A DNA stretch of 42,388 nucleotides, from positions 1-42,388 of the IMG/VR virus record IMGVR_UViG_3300045119_000186; one strand, written 5' to 3'. Numbering within the stretch: the first letter of the stretch is position 1; each line of letters opens with the position of its first letter. Shown piece after piece: positions 39,701-42,388 of the stretch. The notes under the pieces are model-generated. The model was not told the origin of the DNA. It was given only the letters and a program-made list of their open reading frames with translations, and did not search any database. Position numbers and translations under genes: made by a program. Origin of the DNA: a virus.

Positions 39701-39887
39701 GCACGTCGGCGGTGTGCCGAGCCCGCGCATCCACGAACCAGAACAGAAATCCCAACGCCAAGCCGTTCACGATGATCAGCGCCAGGAACTGCGGGCCTAA
39801 CGTGTGCGCAGCCTGCCCGCCCAGCTTGATCGCCGCCTGAACGACCGTGGTGTGGCCACCATTGCCGTTGGGCGGCGCCTCGGCCAT
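39666..39887 (-). CDS. 73-aa single-pass membrane protein
   Basis: An Ala/Gly-rich amphipathic N-terminal part and one transmembrane helix (about residues 33-52, FLALIIVNGLALGFLFWFV), followed by a charged tail. It overlaps its neighbours: one base with the upstream gene and 35 bases with the convergent one. It is the last gene of the small-gene operon. A holin or membrane accessory role is possible, but unproven. Confidence 0.65.
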   Translation of the reverse strand: MAEAPPNGNGGHTTVVQAAIKLGGQAAHTLGPQFLALIIVNGLALGFLFWFVDARARHTADVLNQLLSACLTK

Positions 39888-40081
39888 CAGGCCACGTAAC
39901 GCCCCTGGTCATCCCATTTCTGCCAGCCAGGCCGCGACGGCGTGAGAATGGCAATCGCCACCGGCTCTCCCAACGTCATCGGATCACCGCCACCATACGT
40001 CGGGCACGGATTGTCGAATGCGAGGTAATGGTCGCCGTTCTTCCATAGCCACAGTCTGGTCGTCTTTTCCTCGCTCATCAC
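39887..40081 (-). CDS. 64-aa hypothetical protein
   Basis: A small protein with several aromatic residues (LWLWKNGDHYLAFD, then PGWQKWDDQGRYV). The start overlaps the stop of the PEP-CTERM gene by four bases. No motif known to me. It is probably co-transcribed with the accessory genes. Confidence 0.6.
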   Translation of the reverse strand: MMSEEKTTRLWLWKNGDHYLAFDNPCPTYGGGDPMTLGEPVAIAILTPSRPGWQKWDDQGRYVA

Positions 40082-40713
40082 GCACGCCGCTGACGCACCA
40101 ACCCAAGCCCCAGCAGCCCCAGCCCCAGCACAGCCAATGATGCCGGTTCCGGCACTGCATTCGCGCTGAACGTCCCCGACACGCTGCTCGTGAAACTCCC
40201 AATGCTGGTGCCCACGATCTGGAAGCCCGGCGTGATATTCGCGAAAGCCAATCCCACCGCCGACGGCTGGGACAGATCGGTGATGATGTCGGATGTCAGC
40301 GTCAGCGCATCAGGCGGCGCACCGACAGCCAACGCACCACCCGCACCGCTACCGAACGTCACGTCAGAGAACACGCCAGACAGGTAGTTGGTGCCAGTGC
40401 CGCCAATGGAACTCGTGATGCTGAACGTCCCAGAGAACTTCTGCGCTGACCCACCAAGGATCGGTTGTGCAGCGCCCACCGAGGCCGCACTGAGGTCAAA
40501 GAACGCATTGACCGGCGCGCCGTTCTCGATCTGCGTGATGGCGATCGGCGCGTCGACAGCGCTCAGCGTCGTGGCAGTCTGTGCGCCGTTCTCCGTCGCC
40601 GTGACCGGCGTCCCAGCCGTCTGGCCGAACGAGAGTATGACCGTGGCATACGCCGGCGCGTGGAAGAACATGGCGCCCGCGATGATGGCGGTCGTTGCGA
40701 GTAAGCGTTTCAT
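40078..40713 (-). CDS. PEP-CTERM secreted protein
   Basis: This is a 211-aa protein. A signal peptide (about 1-24, ending APAYA) is followed by a Thr/Ser/Gly/Ala-rich beta domain. The C-terminal 25 residues are a textbook PEP-CTERM signal: VPEPAS, a hydrophobic helix of about 14 residues, then RQRRA. Such proteins are processed by an exosortase (EpsH/XrtA) in Gram-negative hosts and act in exopolysaccharide or biofilm surfaces. The gene lies in the accessory operon with an Acb2-like gene. No exosortase is encoded here, so the host would have to supply it. Confidence 0.9.
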   Translation of the reverse strand: MKRLLATTAIIAGAMFFHAPAYATVILSFGQTAGTPVTATENGAQTATTLSAVDAPIAITQIENGAPVNAFFDLSAASVGAAQPILGGSAQKFSGTFSITSSIGGTGTNYLSGVFSDVTFGSGAGGALAVGAPPDALTLTSDIITDLSQPSAVGLAFANITPGFQIVGTSIGSFTSSVSGTFSANAVPEPASLAVLGLGLLGLGLVRQRRA

Positions 40714-40847
40714 GTGAAGCCCCCGTGTGTTTGTTGTAGGATGTCCCCGCTACAGCGGCGGGTGCGCGCCCCGCCAAGCCAAGGCCGGCCGGGTAACTCC
40801 TTTGACGACCGATGCTGGAATGGCACCCAGCCTGTAGCGCTACTCAT
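40710..40847 (-). CDS. 45-aa peptide preceding the PEP-CTERM gene
   Basis: A small basic ORF (MSSATGWVPFQ, then SSKELPGRPWLGGARTRR). Its TGA overlaps the start of the PEP-CTERM gene as ATGA. No strong ribosome-binding site is seen. It may be a leader peptide for coupled translation or simply a chance frame. The support is positional. Confidence 0.4.
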   Translation of the reverse strand: MSSATGWVPFQHRSSKELPGRPWLGGARTRRCSGDILQQTHGGFT

Positions 40848-40857
40848 GTGTTGATGT

Positions 40858-41079
40858 TCAGTCGCGCGGCGAACCATCCGGGTTGCGGGTAATGGCAATG
40901 TTCGCCCACATCGCGCAGTCCCGTAGTTGTCGCATCACGTAGGTCTTGTCCGGGCCATCCGGAATATGTGCGTCGATGGCGTCGATGAACTCAGCAAAGG
41001 CGCCGCGCACAAACGCCATGTCTCCCATCTGTTCGTCAGTCGGCTTCAGATACTCAAACGTGGACGTGTGCAGCGTCAT
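40858..41079 (-). CDS. Acb2/Tad1-like hairpin protein, anti-CBASS candidate
   Basis: This is a 73-aa helical protein. Its pattern YLKPTDEQMGDMAFVRGAF, then IPDGPDKTYVMRQLRDCAMW and ANIAITRN matches the Acb2/Tad1 hairpin domain family, with the conserved ending MWAN-IA-N. Known members form hexamers that sequester cyclic oligonucleotide signals and so block CBASS or Thoeris defence. The gene lies in the accessory operon, as is usual for anti-defence genes. Other members are uncharacterised small phage proteins, so function is inferred. Confidence 0.78.
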   Translation of the reverse strand: MTLHTSTFEYLKPTDEQMGDMAFVRGAFAEFIDAIDAHIPDGPDKTYVMRQLRDCAMWANIAITRNPDGSPRD

Positions 41080-41122
41080 CAGATGTCTCCATGTGTCGTT
41101 GCGTCTATACGTCTTTGCGCCG

Positions 41123-41284
41123 TTACAGCCGATACAGCGTGCCCCAACGGGCCAGCGACGCCTTCCGCGCCACCTCCCGCCGCCGCTCCTTCGACAACGC
41201 CTTCGCCCGCGCTATCCCTCCCAGCCGACCCACAACCTTGGCTCTCGCCGATGTCAGCCTGTAGCGAGGGCGGCGTGTCGTCAT
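41123..41284 (-). CDS. 53-aa highly basic peptide
   Basis: Short, Arg/Lys-rich protein with the segment RAKALSKERRREVARKASLARWG. This is a common motif in small phage and plasmid proteins (RAKALSPERR-type). It has a GAGGGG ribosome-binding site and its start overlaps the upstream stop as ATGA. It probably binds nucleic acid. No precise function is known. Confidence 0.65.
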   Translation of the reverse strand: MTTRRPRYRLTSARAKVVGRLGGIARAKALSKERRREVARKASLARWGTLYRL

Positions 41285-41385
41285 TGGCCCCTCAATCCTG
41301 TCGTTGCGGGTTGGACTCGAACGTGCTGTGATGGCACCCGTCGCCCAGGTGCAACCTTGCCCGGGACGGCCAGGCTGAGCGACAT
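41281..41385 (-). CDS. 34-aa ORF upstream of the basic peptide
   Basis: MSLSLAVPGKV and a basic middle, ending just over the next start codon (ATGA). It has no ribosome-binding site in the normal place, and its ATG follows directly after a strong stem-loop (41386-41423). The overlap favours translation, while the stem argues that it may be regulated. It contains a short stretch resembling a tRNA T-arm, which I judged to be chance. Confidence 0.4.
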   Translation of the reverse strand: MSLSLAVPGKVAPGRRVPSQHVRVQPATTGLRGQ

Positions 41386-41423
41386 GAGTAGCGGGCGGTC
41401 ACCCCCACAAGCCGCCCCTACTC
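41386..41423 (-). promoter_or_regulatory. Strong stem-loop before the 34-aa ORF start
   Basis: GAGTAGCGGGCGG (41386-41398) pairs with CCGCCCCTACTC (41412-41423) with one mismatch. The stem ends one base from the ATG at 41385, so ribosome access to that start would depend on the structure. It could also be an RNA stability element at the end of the upstream message. No T tract follows. Confidence 0.4.
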
Positions 41424-41437
41424 GCTATCGCTATGCC

Positions 41438-41542
41438 TCAGTCAAAGTTGGTGTCCCGCGTCGCTATGATCATCGCTATCCCCACCACCGTGCAGATCAC
41501 CACCGCAAGCACCACGAGGCCGACGAGGGTCCAGAACAGCAT
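41438..41542 (-). CDS. 34-aa single-pass membrane peptide
   Basis: MLFWTLVGLVVLAVVICTVV then GIAMIIATRDTNFD: one strongly hydrophobic helix with a charged C-terminus. The shape and context resemble the other membrane peptides of this operon. It starts just downstream of the third endonuclease cassette. The function is unknown. Confidence 0.55.
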   Translation of the reverse strand: MLFWTLVGLVVLAVVICTVVGIAMIIATRDTNFD

Positions 41543-41558
41543 GCGCGGCTCAATGCGC

Positions 41559-41645
41559 TAGCCGCTGGTATATTTCTCAGCGAGACGCGGTGCCCTGGCG
41601 AGGGCGCCCGCGCCTCTAACCACCGAACCTGTATGAGAGGATCGC
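41559..41645 (+). promoter_or_regulatory. Structured leader of endonuclease cassette 3
   Basis: CGCTG (about 41563) and CAGCG (41578-41582) form a hairpin around an AT-rich loop that contains TATATT. GGTGCCC (41589-41595) pairs with GGGCGCC (41602-41608). CGAACCT (41624-41630) pairs with AGGATCG (41638-41644), covering the ribosome-binding site one base before the ATG. It matches the leaders at 21545 and 29495. Confidence 0.6.
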
Positions 41646-42212
41646 ATGGCTGCTAAACCCCTACCCTCCGCTGAATATCTGCACCAGTGCTTCGACTACG
41701 ATCCGCTAACAGGTGAGCTGTGGTGGCGCGCTTCTCGACCACAAGAGCATTTCAAGCAGCCTTCCGGATGCGCCACTTGGTCAAAGCATTATGCTGGAAC
41801 GATCGCTGGCACTATCCGCCAGACACGCAACAAAAGCAGACACATCATTGTCAATCTTGGAGGCAATCTCTTCTACGCCCATCGCATCATTTGGAAGATG
41901 ACGACTAACCGTGATCCAAAACTGGAAGTAGATCACATCAACGGCGACGGATTGGACAACCGGTGGACCAACCTGCGCCTAGCTACCGGCGAACAAAACC
42001 GATGGAATGTCTCTTGGAACAAGCAGCGCATCCTGCCAAGAGGCGTCTACGCCCAGAAAATCCGCGGCATCCCAAGCGGCAACTATTGTGCTGGTGCATC
42101 CTACTGCAACAGACACGTCTATCTCGGCACCTTCGATACCCCCGAGGAAGCGGGCGCCGCTTACCGCGCCTACGTTACAGCGGAACGCGGAGAATTCTCC
42201 CGCACCGATTAA
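41646..42212 (+). CDS. Homing endonuclease, HNH plus AP2 DNA-binding domain (cassette 3)
   Basis: This is a 188-aa protein. The first 60 residues hold a FDYDPLTGELWWRASRP-type N-terminus. The HNH domain includes YAHRIIWKM, then EVDHINGDGLDNRWTNLRLAT. The C-terminal part is an AP2-type DNA-binding unit (GASYCNRHVYLGTFDTPEEAG and AAYRAY). This is the common HNH-AP2 homing endonuclease form, unrelated in family to cassettes 1 and 2. It interrupts the minus-strand small-gene operon and overlaps the convergent membrane-peptide gene by four bases. Confidence 0.85.
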   Translation: MAAKPLPSAEYLHQCFDYDPLTGELWWRASRPQEHFKQPSGCATWSKHYAGTIAGTIRQTRNKSRHIIVNLGGNLFYAHRIIWKMTTNRDPKLEVDHINGDGLDNRWTNLRLATGEQNRWNVSWNKQRILPRGVYAQKIRGIPSGNYCAGASYCNRHVYLGTFDTPEEAGAAYRAYVTAERGEFSRTD

Positions 42213-42376
42213 AATATGCGCCCGCCACCAAACAACACAAGCAGCACGATGATCAGCAGCATCAACCCCACCCCACCAAACGCCTGCGGGCCGTAATACC
42301 CACCACGATACCCGTAATACCCCCCGCCAAACCCAAACAACACAATCAGAATAACAATCAGCAACACAAGGTTCAT
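42209..42376 (-). CDS. 55-aa membrane peptide with a Gly/Tyr-rich loop
   Basis: Two hydrophobic segments (MNLVLLIVILIVLFGF and MLLIIVLLVLF) flank a Gly/Tyr-rich loop (GGGYYGYRGGYYGPQAFGG). Such short Gly/Tyr membrane peptides are common in phages and proteobacteria, and no function is established. It is complete here; the left-end copy is part of the terminal repeat. It continues the operon from 125-494 through the circle junction. Confidence 0.7.
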   Translation of the reverse strand: MNLVLLIVILIVLFGFGGGYYGYRGGYYGPQAFGGVGLMLLIIVLLVLFGGGRIF

Positions 42377-42388
42377 GACTGCGGCCCC
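42249..42388. repeat. Right copy of the 140-bp terminal redundancy
   Basis: Identical to 1-140 apart from position 42262 (T instead of C). See the left copy for what it implies. The duplicated segment carries most of the 55-aa membrane-peptide gene. Confidence 0.95.

Noticed and set aside
41290-41390. tRNA T-arm-like stretch (GTTCGAGTCC) on the minus strand with loosely pairing ends
   Set aside because: The T stem does not pair, there is no proper anticodon arm and no CCA-type end. The region is better explained by a 34-aa ORF coupled to the next gene.
21545-41645. Endonuclease leaders as HEARO/omega RNA
   Set aside because: The adjacent proteins are endonuclease VII and HNH-AP2 types, not IscB or IsrB, and the leaders are too short for omega RNA.
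1-42388. CRISPR arrays, transposons and diversity-generating retroelements
   Set aside because: No regularly spaced repeats, transposase, reverse transcriptase or template/variable repeat pair was found; fibre repeats are protein-coding and degenerate.

Overview
The window is a complete, circularly closing phage genome. Bases 1-140 and 42249-42388 are the same sequence apart from one base, so the unit length is about 42,248 bp. It is GC-rich and densely packed, with many ATGA or TGATG stop-start overlaps. The virion genes run in podovirus order: terminase, portal, scaffold, capsid, adaptor, fibres, tail nozzle, ejection proteins including a transglycosylase. There is no tape measure, sheath or tail-chaperone pair. 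A cI/cro-like divergent switch suggests a temperate or formerly temperate phage, but I see no integrase. High GC, an O-like replication gene, a GcrA/Myb-like protein beside the terminase and a PEP-CTERM protein point to a Gram-negative host, most likely an alphaproteobacterium that has an exosortase. That host assignment is inference.

Layout. (1) 42.4-39.7 kb and, across the junction, 0.5-0.1 kb: a minus-strand accessory operon of very small genes, including an Acb2/Tad1-like anti-CBASS candidate, a PEP-CTERM secreted protein and several one-membrane-segment peptides. (2) 0.9-2.3 kb: a divergent region with a good promoter and direct-repeat operators upstream of a small plus-strand operon that encodes a ribbon-helix-helix protein. 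(3) 7.9-2.3 kb, minus strand: the early/replication operon. In order of transcription it holds a Cro-like regulator, a VRR-NUC nuclease, an internally deleted cytosine methyltransferase, a DUF3102-like protein with two perfect 24-bp palindromes, an O-like replication initiator carrying an iteron cluster inside its gene, a possible helicase loader and a NusG-like factor. (4) 8.0-11.8 kb, plus strand: a cI-like repressor, four 15-bp operator-like sites, then Gp157, an ERF annealing protein and two small membrane proteins. (5) 39.1-11.8 kb, minus strand: the late operon.

The late operon and the small-gene operon are interrupted by three plus-strand homing endonuclease cassettes at 21.6, 29.6 and 41.6 kb. 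Two are endonuclease VII-type and one is HNH plus AP2. All three share an unusual leader with a hairpin that covers the ribosome-binding site. The major capsid gene is split by a 295-nt group I intron that closely resembles the T4 td intron in its P7-P9 region and 3' end. One endonuclease gene lies just outside the 3' exon, on the opposite strand, an arrangement that suggests collaborative homing.

Other items to look at are a predicted HiPIP-type four-cysteine Fe-S motif at the N-terminus of a tail protein, three fibre proteins that share one N-terminal module, and a 28-bp duplication that brackets a single-gene insertion.
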